From contig NZ_JQAK01000001.1 of NCBI RefSeq assembly GCF_000757605.1, positions 1,615,266 to 1,679,265 of the forward strand: DNA of 64,000 nt, given 5' to 3'. A program made the position numbers and the translations under genes. The stretch is from Candidatus Paracaedibacter symbiosus (GTDB taxonomy: Bacteria; Pseudomonadota; Alphaproteobacteria; Paracaedibacterales; Paracaedibacteraceae). Shown here piece after piece: positions 38,230 through 47,028 of the stretch (positions are counted from its first letter, which is position 1; each line of letters starts with the position of its first letter). A model generated the notes under the pieces. It saw only the letters and a list, made by a program, of their open reading frames with translations, was not told the origin of the DNA and did no database searches.

Positions 38230-39114
38230 ATGGATCAGGATCAACTTTTAGCTTTCTACTATACAGTAACCTTAGGGTCTACGGTAAATGCTGCTAACAA
38301 ACTAAATGTTACCGCTTCATGGGTTAATCGACTTATCAAAGCTCTTGAGGAAGAAGTAGGGCACCAGCTTTTCACAAAAAAAGGCAAACATCTTACCTTG
38401 ACACCAAAAGGGGAGATATTTCTTAAAACCGTTAAAAGGTTTTTTGCGGAATATGAACATTGCCTCATAGAAATGGGAAAAATTTCCAATAAGATGGAAG
38501 GCCAGTTTACCTTATCACTTCCCCCTTTTATCAGTAGTTCATGGTTTGTGGAGGAAATAGCACCCTTTATTAAAGCTCATCCTAACATCTCTCTAGAAAT
38601 TAAAACTTTGACAGAGGCGCCCGACCTTAATGAAGGAAAGATTGATATTGATATCAGGCCACTTTCAAAACCAGATGAGAATATTATAGCAAAGTATTTG
38701 ATGACCTATGACATTGGCCTTTATGCCAGCAAATCCTATCTTCAGGAAAAAGGATCGATAAAGCAAGCTAGCGACCTTGAATCCCATCATCTCATCTCCT
38801 TTTCCAGAGATTATCTCTTTCCTTATGCTCCTGTTAATTGGCCCTTAAATTCAATCTCTAAAACAAAACAACCTATAGTTATTGATTGTCCCCTTGGGAT
38901 CGCGCATGCCATTGAAGCCGGACTTGGCATTGGCCCCCTTCCTAACACCGTCGCCAATCTAAGCCAATCCTCTTTGATTCCTATCTTGCCGGAAACGCTG
39001 ACTCATTCCATCGATATCTATTATACATACCCCAAAGCTTTATCAGAAAGCCGTGTCGTTAATGAACTTTATGATTATTTACACACCCGCCCAGAAGGTC
39101 CTCAAAAAAGGTAG
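38230..39114 (+). CDS. LysR-family transcriptional regulator
   Basis: A 294-residue LysR protein with the N-terminal helix-turn-helix (F-Y-Y-T-V-T-L-G-S-T-V-N-A-A-N-K-L-N-V, W-V-N-R-L-I-K-A-L-E-E-E-V-G) and the periplasmic-binding-like effector domain from residue 90. It shares the H-Q-L-F motif and LTPKGE turn with the regulator at 10507. It is followed by an FAD oxidoreductase and a histidine kinase in the same direction, and may regulate the former, a common arrangement for LysR genes. Confidence 0.88.
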   Translation: MDQDQLLAFYYTVTLGSTVNAANKLNVTASWVNRLIKALEEEVGHQLFTKKGKHLTLTPKGEIFLKTVKRFFAEYEHCLIEMGKISNKMEGQFTLSLPPFISSSWFVEEIAPFIKAHPNISLEIKTLTEAPDLNEGKIDIDIRPLSKPDENIIAKYLMTYDIGLYASKSYLQEKGSIKQASDLESHHLISFSRDYLFPYAPVNWPLNSISKTKQPIVIDCPLGIAHAIEAGLGIGPLPNTVANLSQSSLIPILPETLTHSIDIYYTYPKALSESRVVNELYDYLHTRPEGPQKR

Positions 39115-39370
39115 AGTTAAAGCGTAATTTCATAACTGTTTTACCATTTCCCAGCTCTAGAACGCGAATTCAAAAGCCTTAGCATTGTACAAACCTTTCT
39201 TACCATTCACGCACAAAATTATAGAGAAACGATCTAAAATTATACTTATTGACCATCCATGTTAAATGCAATAGCTATAACATTAATTGATGGGACCATC
39301 ATAATTTAAGATGCCTATTTTAATAAAACTAAAAATATTCACTGATATTAAAAAATAAAAAGAAAACAAA

Positions 39371-40837
39371 ATGACCTACGATATTACTATTATTGGAAAT
39401 GGGATTTTAGGGCTTTCTACGGCTCTTTCCCTAGCATTTTTAGATCCATCATTAAAAATAGGGGTTGTTGGCCCAGAAAACAAAGAGGGGGGAGCCAGTG
39501 TAGCAGCAGGAGCAATGTTAAATGCTTTTGCTGAAATCACCTCTACTTCTTTAAAATCATATGCTGGTCAAGAAAAATTTAACCTCTCAATCCAAGCTTC
39601 TAAACGGTGGGATTCTTGGATAAAGAAAATAAATGATTTTCTTCCAGTTCCTGACCAGATCACCTATCAAAAGGGAACATTCCTAATCCTTAACTCAAAG
39701 TCTGGCATATTAGATTCTGAAAATTTTTACTCCATTCTTAAAGCTCTCAATGAACACAATGAACCCTATGAAGAAGTTAATCCTGCAGAAATACCTGGAT
39801 TACATCCTTTGGAAGATTGTCGTCCATTAAGATCTTTATATCTACCTAATGAAGGATGTATAGACTCAGGGAAATTTATGAGAGCCTTACAAGACATAGC
39901 AACTAACCATTATAAAATTTCTTTTATAAATAAAAAGGCCAAGTCTTTTAATGTAAGAGGTAATTCTGTCACTTCTATTAACATCGAAAGTGGAGAATCC
40001 ATTAGCTCAAAAACATTTGTTTTAGCTATGGGCAGCTACAGTCAAAAGTTAATTGATACTCTTCCTCAAATATCAAGAAATATCCCTCGATTATTAAGTG
40101 GCATGGGATGCTCTCTAGTTGTCAATCAAGATAACAATAACATTGTTCAACATGTTATCCGTACTCCAAATCGCTCTGGTGCCTGTGGTTTACATGCAAT
40201 GCCTCAGGGAGAGGGGAATTTATATATTGGAGCTACAAATAATGTTTATATGAATCCTAAAACTCATCATAAGGCTGGCTTTACCCATTTTCTTTTAGAA
40301 TGTGCTTTAGAACAGATAAACCAAAACTTACATAAATCTGATATAAAAACTTACTATACAGGAAATCGCCCTGCAACCATTGATACTTTTCCTTTAATAG
40401 GTGAGACATCTATAAACGGTCTTTGGCTGTTAACAGGGACTTATAGAGACGGATTCCACCAGTCACCCTTTTTGGGGGACTCCATGGCTAGAAAAATACT
40501 TGGTTTACCTCATGAGTTAAACAATATCTTCAAACCAGAACGTTCACTAATCAAAACTTTTACAAAAGAGGAAAGCATAGAAGAAGCTATTCGCCATTAT
40601 ATGTGTGGTGCCTATGAACGGTCTATGAAGCTTCCTAAAGCTGGCTGGGATGAAGTATTAAGGGATCTTATTCATAATAGGGTTAATTATGTTTATGACA
40701 GGTTGGAAACAAATTTCGGATTAAGTCCTGATATGATGATGATGTTTGAATTTTCTGATGATTTTGAAGAGAGCTTAGATTATTTCAAAGATTATTTTAA
40801 AGGAAATCATCTACGAAAAAACTTATCCATTTTATAA
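39371..40837 (+). CDS. FAD-dependent oxidoreductase of the DAO (D-amino-acid oxidase) family
   Basis: A 488-residue protein. The Rossmann dinucleotide motif G-N-G-I-L-G is at residues 9-14, followed by V-V-G-P-E and G-G-A-S-V-A-A-G-A-M-L-N, the FAD-binding loop of the DAO family. The C-terminal R-P-x-T-x-D-x-x-P-x-I-G pattern (R-P-A-T-I-D-T-F-P-L-I-G) and T-G-T-Y-R-D-G are also typical. Likely substrate: an amine or amino acid; which one is not visible. Residues after 400 are an extension of about 90 residues not seen in ThiO-size relatives. Between a LysR gene and a kinase gene, all on the same strand. Confidence 0.82.
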   Translation: MTYDITIIGNGILGLSTALSLAFLDPSLKIGVVGPENKEGGASVAAGAMLNAFAEITSTSLKSYAGQEKFNLSIQASKRWDSWIKKINDFLPVPDQITYQKGTFLILNSKSGILDSENFYSILKALNEHNEPYEEVNPAEIPGLHPLEDCRPLRSLYLPNEGCIDSGKFMRALQDIATNHYKISFINKKAKSFNVRGNSVTSINIESGESISSKTFVLAMGSYSQKLIDTLPQISRNIPRLLSGMGCSLVVNQDNNNIVQHVIRTPNRSGACGLHAMPQGEGNLYIGATNNVYMNPKTHHKAGFTHFLLECALEQINQNLHKSDIKTYYTGNRPATIDTFPLIGETSINGLWLLTGTYRDGFHQSPFLGDSMARKILGLPHELNNIFKPERSLIKTFTKEESIEEAIRHYMCGAYERSMKLPKAGWDEVLRDLIHNRVNYVYDRLETNFGLSPDMMMMFEFSDDFEESLDYFKDYFKGNHLRKNLSIL

Positions 40838-40976
40838 AGGAAGAAAAACTAAACGATAAAATATTACCCTATCTTGTATAGCCAAATATGATACCGATAA
40901 ATTTTTTAGTTAAATATTTACTGATAAGCTATATGTCTTATTATAATAAGCTGTTTAATATTAAGCGTAGCTAATC

Positions 40977-42281
40977 ATGCTAAAGCAGGGTCAATTTAAT
41001 ATGAGATCTATTTTTGATTTTTTTAAACGTTCTCTCCTACTTGAGTCAGAAGTATCTTTGAATATTATCAAAATATTTGGCTTATTTAGTGTTATTAACT
41101 TTCCTCTTTTTTATCTGCTCCCTCAATATTTAAATAAAGGAAACTACGAGTCACTCTTTCTTAGAAGTATTGCTTTTATCCTCTGTCTTTGCATTACTTT
41201 TGTAGAAAGGTGGCCTAATAAGCTAGAAAAATTTATTCCTCTATTCTGGCATTTAACTGTCATATATTGTCTTCCGTTTTTTGGTACCTATATGTTCTTG
41301 GAGAATATCAACTCTATTTCATGGCTCACCAATATTAGTATTGGATTGGTCTGGCTAGTGTTAATAACAAATTGGATAACATTTATTCTTTTCTTATTAA
41401 TAGGTGTTTCACTAGGAGCTTTTGCTCATTACTTGGTAGCAGGGCCAACTTACTTGAACATGGAAGTTCTGGGTGGTGCTTTTGTTAATTACCTATGGGC
41501 AGCAATTATAGCCGCCATTTTTGCTCAAAGGAAAGAAAACATCCAAAATATAAAGCAAAAATCTCTCAAAATGCAGGCAGCAGCTATAGCACATGAAATG
41601 CGAACTCCCTTATCGGCCGTGAAGCACATAGTAAATGGATTGAAATTGCATCTACCAACTCTTATTAACACTCAGCAAACTGCACAAGAAAAAGATCAAA
41701 ACATTCCCTACATTAGTAAAAACAAGCTACAATCTCTTGAAGGCATGCCGACAAAACTAGAAACAATTGCTGGAAGCGCTTCTAATGTCATTGATATGCT
41801 CCTCATGAATTTACGAGAAAACCCACCAGAAGCTGTTCTTGTGAAATGTTCCATGCTGGATTGTGTGGAGATTGCGCTCAATGCCTATTCATTGACAAAT
41901 CAAGAAAGGAACTTGATCTCCGTAGAAAGAGGTGAAGATTTTGAGATCAAAGCAAACCAAGACCTTCTAAAGCATGTGTTTTTTAACTTGCTTAAAAATT
42001 CTCTTTACTATGTCAAGGCCGCTAAAAAAGGAAAGATTTCAATATGGACGGAGAAAGGGCAACAGGTAAATAAACTACACTTTAAAGACACCGGAAAAGG
42101 CATCTCCAAAGAGAGTTTACCTCATATTTTCAATCAGTTTTATAGCCGTACTGACCATGGAACAGGAGTGGGACTTGCCTTTTGTAAAATGGTGATGCAA
42201 CACCTAGGTGGCGATATTACTTGCGACTCTGTTGAAGGTGAATTTACTCAATTTACCTTAACTTTCCCAGTCCTTAAATAG
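40977..42281 (+). CDS. Membrane sensor histidine kinase (intact paralogue)
   Basis: A 434-residue kinase with about six N-terminal membrane helices (residues 30-180) and no periplasmic sensor domain. H206 in A-H-E-M-R-T-P-L is the phospho-acceptor. The HATPase part shows F-N-L-L-K-N-S (N-box), D-T-G-K-G-I and G-T-G-V-G-L-A-F. The last ~150 residues are nearly the same as the kinase at 12583, and the DNA is similar too, so this is a recent duplication. No response regulator is adjacent; it may share the one at 11545. Start codon uncertain: the ATG at 41001 is equally possible. Confidence 0.85.
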   Translation: MLKQGQFNMRSIFDFFKRSLLLESEVSLNIIKIFGLFSVINFPLFYLLPQYLNKGNYESLFLRSIAFILCLCITFVERWPNKLEKFIPLFWHLTVIYCLPFFGTYMFLENINSISWLTNISIGLVWLVLITNWITFILFLLIGVSLGAFAHYLVAGPTYLNMEVLGGAFVNYLWAAIIAAIFAQRKENIQNIKQKSLKMQAAAIAHEMRTPLSAVKHIVNGLKLHLPTLINTQQTAQEKDQNIPYISKNKLQSLEGMPTKLETIAGSASNVIDMLLMNLRENPPEAVLVKCSMLDCVEIALNAYSLTNQERNLISVERGEDFEIKANQDLLKHVFFNLLKNSLYYVKAAKKGKISIWTEKGQQVNKLHFKDTGKGISKESLPHIFNQFYSRTDHGTGVGLAFCKMVMQHLGGDITCDSVEGEFTQFTLTFPVLK

Positions 42282-42382
42282 CTGACACTAGGTCATTCCT
42301 TATTTTAAAGTTAAAAAGGGGTAAGCTAACCTCTCGGGGCTGTTGAAAAAGCCGATATTTCTTTTATTTTAAATGTCTCATT

Positions 42383-42445
42383 GTAATGCCCCCCGTTTAG
42401 CAAGCAAATTTTAAAGGAGTCTCGAGTTGTTTGTTTTTGGTTAAA
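42383..42445 (-). mobile_element. IS3-family right-end fragment, inverted
   Basis: The reverse strand matches the end of the IS3 remnant at about 20660-20720 (same last codons, ending with the TGTAATGCCCCC terminus). Only the last ~60 bases remain. Confidence 0.65.
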
Positions 42446-42571
42446 AACGGCGCCGTCAAGTTAATTTTTGTAGATAGTAAAGATATGTTTAATTGGACTC
42501 ATTAGACGCAAATGAGTCCACTTGAGAACATCTTTTGCATCTTCACAATAGTTAACTTGACGGCGCCGTTT
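42446..42571. repeat. MITE with IS6-like terminal inverted repeats
   Basis: The ~126-base element is bounded by perfect arms AACGGCGCCGTCAAGTTAA and TTAACTTGACGGCGCCGTT. Inside, GGACTCATT and AATGAGTCC form a second hairpin. The arms resemble the end of the IS6-type transposase remnant (CTTGACGGCACC at 55207), so the element was probably mobilised by that family. It has no coding capacity. Confidence 0.75.
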
Positions 42572-42760
42572 CAAACTGACAACAGGAAATGTCGATGACC
42601 GTAAAGTCGTAGAAAAGTTAACACATGGCTTAAACGGATGGCTTTTTGGAGATAAGGGATACATTAGCGGCCCCCTGGCTGAAAAGCTTAAGGCTAAAGG
42701 ATTAGAGCTTATGACAAAAGGAAAGAAGTCCATGAAAAACCAATATCTGGATCCTATTAA
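42570..42760 (+). pseudogene. IS982-family transposase fragment
   Basis: In one frame the sequence reads L-T-T-G-N-V-D-D-R-K-V-V, then W-L-F-G-D-K-G-Y-I-S and M-T-K-G-K-K-S-M-K-N, the characteristic DDE core part of IS982 transposases. Both ends of the gene are lost: a MITE abuts the left side and the antitoxin-like remnant carrying the intron abuts the right. Confidence 0.72.
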
Positions 42761-44597
42761 GTGTAAAAGTTAAGACCTAATCTGAGTGCGCCACGAAGCG
42801 CTTTGTGACTAACGGTTGGAAGTACCGTGATAGAAAAGAAGCCCCATCTTACTATGTACTGAGCCTTGAGCCTCATATGGTAACATCTGATGTTAAGCGT
42901 AGGTAGGGAAACAGCAGGCCGTAAGCATAAGCTGAAGTGATTGAGCTCCGTTAAGGTCAAATTAGAGTGGCCGATGATTTTCAGATATCAGAAGGCAATA
43001 TTGAAGCGCGTACTACGGGCAATGCGTTTTCAACACTCTCGGGGTCGTAGAGCACGGCATGTTGTTAAAGCCATAAAGTGAACGTGGGAGACCCTAATTA
43101 TTCGCAAAGGACGCGTATTGAGCGACAAGTCTGAATGGCAAGGAACACAAGATGATAATTAGGGAGTCAGAGGAAGCATAGTATCGCTGAGCGTGGGTAA
43201 TGCCACGGGAGGGAAGGCTTCCAGGTAAACTTGACATCGAAAGGGAAACGTAAATGGGAACAACAGAATTCCAGATAGATACGGCAACAAAACTTAAGAG
43301 GATAGCTTGGTTGTCTGCAAGTGACTCGACAAAGACGTTTAGCAATATAATGCATCACGTCAATATCGCATCCTTGCAGGAATGCTATTACTTACTGGAT
43401 GTAAAGAAAGCAGTAGGAATAGATGGAGTTACAAAAGAACAATATGGTGAATATCTTACAGCTAATCTTGAAGATTTAACTACCCGAATGAAACGTATGG
43501 GCTATAGGCCATCTCCAGTAAGGCGCGTAGAGATACCCAAGACTGGAGAGCCAGGTAAATACCGTCCATTGGGGATAAGTAACTTTTAAGACAAGCTGGT
43601 TCAAAAACAGTTTCAGCGTATCTTGGAAAGCATATATGAGCTAATATTTCTGTCATGTTCTTTTGGATTTAGGCAAGGAATAGGGTGTCACGATGCTATA
43701 CGAGCACTACATAATTATCTATATAAAGAACAGGTAGACACTGTTATTGATGTAGATTTAGCCAAGTTTTTCGACACAATTGACCATTCCATATTGGAAA
43801 ATATTCTAAGACTTAAAATTAAAGATGAGCGTTTTATACGCTACATTGTCCGAATGTTTAAAGCAGGTGTATTGTCAGAAAGTGAACTAATACTATCCGA
43901 TGAAGGAGTACCTCAAGGTAGCTGTGTAAGCCCAGTACTTGCCAATATACTTGCTCACTATGTGATAGATGAATGGTTCGAAGAAGTGGTTAAAAAGCAT
44001 TGTCGGAACAAGATTGGCCTTTTTAGGTACTGTGATGATTGTGTGCCACGAGCACAAAGAAGGATTGTATGAAGCCAGAAGTATGATTTGAATTTGTGTG
44101 CAACTGTATGAGAGATGGAGGTAGGCCCTCCGAAGCCGCTTTGCAGGAAGAGGCTTCAAACCACTCTAAGCTGCGCTGGTCAAAAGCCAGGGTGGTGAGC
44201 GTTAGAGAAAAGGTATCTTGCAAGATATCAGGTAAGAATCAAGGAGATGAAGCGATTAAACCACTGCTGAAGTGTCGAAAGCGTATCGATGAGATCAAAA
44301 CCGAGGGGGAGTCGTTAACTCGGGATAAGCTTAGCGGAAACCTGTTTACTGGCTAAGTGGTCTCCGGCATAGAGGTGGCATGAACTTGACTCAGGCTCTT
44401 ATATGGAACGTGGGAACTTGTGCTCTGATGCAAAGGGAGACATCCAAGTGGAAGCCCCACAAGGATTAGAGTACCAAAGCAGAGCACAGGGGCGGATTGA
44501 CTCGTATTAGTGAGGAAGTTAGTGAAAGCTAATGGAGCGAAGGGGTCGAGTTATCTGGTTTTACTATTGAGTCAACCATGAAGATGGAAGGAACGAA

Positions 44598-45845
44598 GTG
44601 AGTAAGACGAAACCATTTTGTATTTCCAAGCAAAGCGTAATGGCCGCTTGGGAAAGAGTTAAGGCGAACAAAGGGGCCTTTGGGGTTGATGAAGAATCTA
44701 TTGAAGATTTCGAATTAAACTTAAAGGATAACCTTTATAAGTTATGGAATCGAATGTCATCGGGTACCTACTTTCCTCCACCAGTGAGGGCAGTGGAAAT
44801 ACCGAAATCTGACGGCAGTAAGCGTTTATTAGGAATTCCGACCGTTTCGGATCGAATTGCACAAGCAGTTGTTAAGAGCTACTTGGAAAATATAGTCGAA
44901 CCGAAGTTCCATGAAGATTCTTATGGATATCGTCCTGGGAGATCAGCATTGGATGCGGTAGGAGTAGCCAGGAAGCGTTGTTGGCGGCAGGATTGGTGTA
45001 TTGATCTGGATATCAAAGGCTTCTTTGATAACTTAGATCATTCATTGATGATGAAAGCAATAAAATTCCATACAAAGGAGAAGTGGATTCATCTTTACAT
45101 TGAGAGATGGCTAAAAGCCCCTTTACAAACAGAAGATGGAGAACTGATCAAAAGGGAGAAAGGCACTCCCCAAGGGGGAGTTGCTAGCCCTTTGCTAGCC
45201 AATATATTCATGCATCATGCGTTTGATGAGTGGATGAGGAGATACTTTCCTAATGTAAAGTATGAGCGTTTTGCAGATGATATTTTGGCGCACTGTAGTT
45301 CGCTAAAGCAAGCGGAAAAGGTGCTGGAGGGAATCAGGAACAGATTGAAAGAATGTGGTCTTGAGTTACATCCAGAGAAGACAAAGATTGTGTATTGTAA
45401 GGATTCGGATCGCAAGGGCTCTTACGAGCACGAAAGTTTTGATTTTCTTGGGTACACATTTCGTCCTCGTCTGTCAAAGAACAAGATGGGGAAGGGCTTT
45501 GTAAACTTTACGCCCGCGATTAGCAAAGAAGCTGCAAATCGGATTAGAAAAGAAATCCGAAGTTGGAAGATTCATCTGCGAAGTGACAAGAACATTGATG
45601 ACCTAGCAAGGATGTTCAATGCCTATGTACAAGGATGGGTAAATTACTATGGACGATACTACAAATCGGCCATGTATCCATTTTTGCGTAACATAGAGCG
45701 TTATCTGATCCGATGGGTTATGAGGAAATACAAAAGATTCCAAAGGCATAGACACAGAGCAAGGAATTGGCTGGGTCGTGTAAGAAAACGCGAGTCTGGA
45801 TTATTTGTTCACTGGAGATTAGGTCTTGGATCACCGGTTAGATAA
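44598..45845 (+). CDS. ltrA: Inner-intron reverse transcriptase/maturase
   Basis: A complete 415-residue group II intron-encoded protein. The RT palm shows D-L-D-I-K-G-F-F-D-N, G-T-P-Q-G-G-V-A-S-P-L-L-A-N-I and the catalytic F-A-D-D; F-D-F-L-G-Y marks RT7. The maturase domain X contains Y-V-Q-G-W-V-N-Y-Y-G-R-Y-Y. No HNH endonuclease follows, as in several intron classes. It promotes splicing and retrohoming of its own intron and perhaps the outer one. The ORF ends four bases before domain V. Confidence 0.9.
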   Translation: MSKTKPFCISKQSVMAAWERVKANKGAFGVDEESIEDFELNLKDNLYKLWNRMSSGTYFPPPVRAVEIPKSDGSKRLLGIPTVSDRIAQAVVKSYLENIVEPKFHEDSYGYRPGRSALDAVGVARKRCWRQDWCIDLDIKGFFDNLDHSLMMKAIKFHTKEKWIHLYIERWLKAPLQTEDGELIKREKGTPQGGVASPLLANIFMHHAFDEWMRRYFPNVKYERFADDILAHCSSLKQAEKVLEGIRNRLKECGLELHPEKTKIVYCKDSDRKGSYEHESFDFLGYTFRPRLSKNKMGKGFVNFTPAISKEAANRIRKEIRSWKIHLRSDKNIDDLARMFNAYVQGWVNYYGRYYKSAMYPFLRNIERYLIRWVMRKYKRFQRHRHRARNWLGRVRKRESGLFVHWRLGLGSPVR

Positions 45846-45848
45846 TGG

Positions 45849-45882
45849 GAGCGGTGTGAGTCGAGAGGTTCATGCACCGTTC
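45849..45882 (+). ncRNA. Inner-intron domain V
   Basis: A 34-nt hairpin starting GAGCGG and ending CCGTTC, the usual size and closing pairs of group II domain V, the catalytic core of the ribozyme. Confidence 0.75.
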
Positions 45883-46482
45883 TGCGAGCAGCATTGGGGG
45901 AAGTTCCCGATGCTGACTCACCTGGTGATCTGCTGCCGCTACGAGAAAGATGCAGTGCGGATTAGGGAAGTCATGATCAAACGGCTTGCCAAGTTCAAGC
46001 TTGAGCTTAATGAGGAAAAGACAAAACTTGTCTCGTTCTCAAAGAGCAAGAGCAAGCAAGGTACCAGGCAAGGTGTCTTTGACTTTCTTGGATTTACCTT
46101 TTACTTAGGGAAATCACGCCGTGGCACGATTGTTCCAAAGATAAGGACGAGTGGTAAACGGTTACGTGCAAAGCTTAAGCGTGTTAACGAATGGGCGAAG
46201 AGAATACGGAATCAATATCCACTCAAGGTAATTTGGCAAGCATTGTGTACAAAACTACGAGGTCACATTCAATACTATGGGGTGAGCTTCAACTTTAGGG
46301 GCGTACAGACATTCATCGATAAAGCCACGAGAATTATGTTTAAGTGGCTGAATCGACGGAGCCAACGTCGATCCTTTGACTGGGAACACTTTAGACTGTT
46401 TATAAAGCGTTTTCCACTTCCATCAATTCACATTGTACATTGTATGGTTTAAGCATCTCACCCAGGTGAATGAAGTTATCGT

Positions 46483-46516
46483 GAGCCCATTGCCTTAATA
46501 GGGCATGATGTGGTTC
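46483..46516 (+). ncRNA. Outer-intron domain V
   Basis: A 34-nt hairpin starting GAGCCC and ending TGGTTC, just after the RT ORF; followed by a domain VI stem that contains the likely branch-point A. Confidence 0.75.
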
Positions 46517-46557
46517 TAACGAGGGGCCAGCTCAGGAAACTGACTGGTCTACTCTAT

Positions 46558-46808
46558 TAAACTTGAGAATTAAATGGCGTAGTTTTTTGATAGCTAATTG
46601 GCATATGCATCTATAGGATAAAAAATCTCCTTTCTCAAAAACGCCATTTTATAGAAGGATAAATTACTAATTTTTTAGTGCGGTTTATTTACCTTTTATT
46701 TTTAGCATAAGTTTCAAAGCAACCTTTTAGAAAAGCTTTGCAATGTTAGAAAAACTCATGAATATAGGAAGAATTTTAACTCTATTCGCTTTAGATATTT
46801 TGGAGAGC
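46558..46808. other. 3' exon of the outer intron and degenerate DNA
   Basis: The first ~70 bases are homologous to 33714-33775 (end of the antitoxin-like remnant and beyond). The remainder is AT-rich, with no gene. Confidence 0.5.
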
Positions 46809-46953
46809 ATCCCAAACCTGGGGGTCATTAGGGAAAGCAAGGAAAAATATTTTATAATTGTTAATTTAAAAGTATACAGGCTTATTTTTATGAATTTCTA
46901 GGCAAATTGAGGTCATGTGAATTTAACAATAATATATTTCTTTTTGCCGTCAC
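46809..46953 (-). repeat. MITE-like repeat, copy 1 (truncated by an intron)
   Basis: This is an inverted, nearly identical copy of the element at 52206-52379. The left arm GGAGAGCATCCCAAAC is complete; the other arm is cut at GCCGTCAC where the third group II intron begins. Confidence 0.8.
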
Positions 46954-46994
46954 GCCGGATAAGCAGGGCCCATTGCTGAGCCCAACTCTCCTAA

Positions 46995-47028
46995 GAACCC
47001 CTCGTGGGCATTTCTGTCCACGAGGCTC
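46995..47028 (-). ncRNA. Domain V of the third group II intron
   Basis: A 34-nt hairpin on the reverse strand, starting GAGCCT and ending GGGGTTC with a perfect distal stem (CGTGG...CCACG-like). It overlaps the RT stop codon by two bases. Confidence 0.75.

Larger units (their letters stand above)
44041..45922 (+). mobile_element. Inner group II intron inserted in the YxDD motif
   Basis: It begins GTGTGCCACG at 44041, has an ORF for a full reverse transcriptase, a 34-nt domain V at 45849-45882 and a domain VI hairpin. The right edge at 45922 is set by restoring the outer RT reading frame (Y-C-D-D-L-V-I) and may be off by one base since the last dinucleotide is CC rather than the usual AY. Length about 1880 bases. 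Confidence 0.8.
43254..46452 (+). pseudogene. ltrA: Outer-intron reverse transcriptase/maturase, interrupted
   Basis: The frame 43254-44040 covers RT motifs 0-5 up to the catalytic Y-C-D-D, and the frame from 45923 to 46452 continues L-V-I-C-C-R-Y-E-K-D with the RT7 region F-D-F-L-G-F and the maturase domain. The inner intron sits exactly after the two catalytic aspartates. A further in-frame TAA at 43587, probably a Glu codon changed to stop (N-F-*-D-K-L-V-Q), inactivates the protein even after removal of the intron. Confidence 0.85.
42786..46557 (+). mobile_element. Outer group II intron of a twintron
   Basis: The 5' end has the consensus GTGCG at 42786. The 3' part has a 34-nt domain V (46483-46516) and a domain VI hairpin, ending TACTCTAT at 46557. 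Both exon edges are homologous to the uninterrupted sequence near 33700-33730 (V-K-T...K-L-E-N), which fixes the boundaries. Without the inner intron its size is about 1890 bases. It encodes a reverse transcriptase that is now split by the inner intron and carries a nonsense codon, so it could move only with help in trans. Confidence 0.8.

Noticed and set aside
44096..44356. An 86-codon frame at the 5' end of the inner intron
   Set aside because: Group II intron RNA structure accounts for this stretch; the frame is not protein-like.
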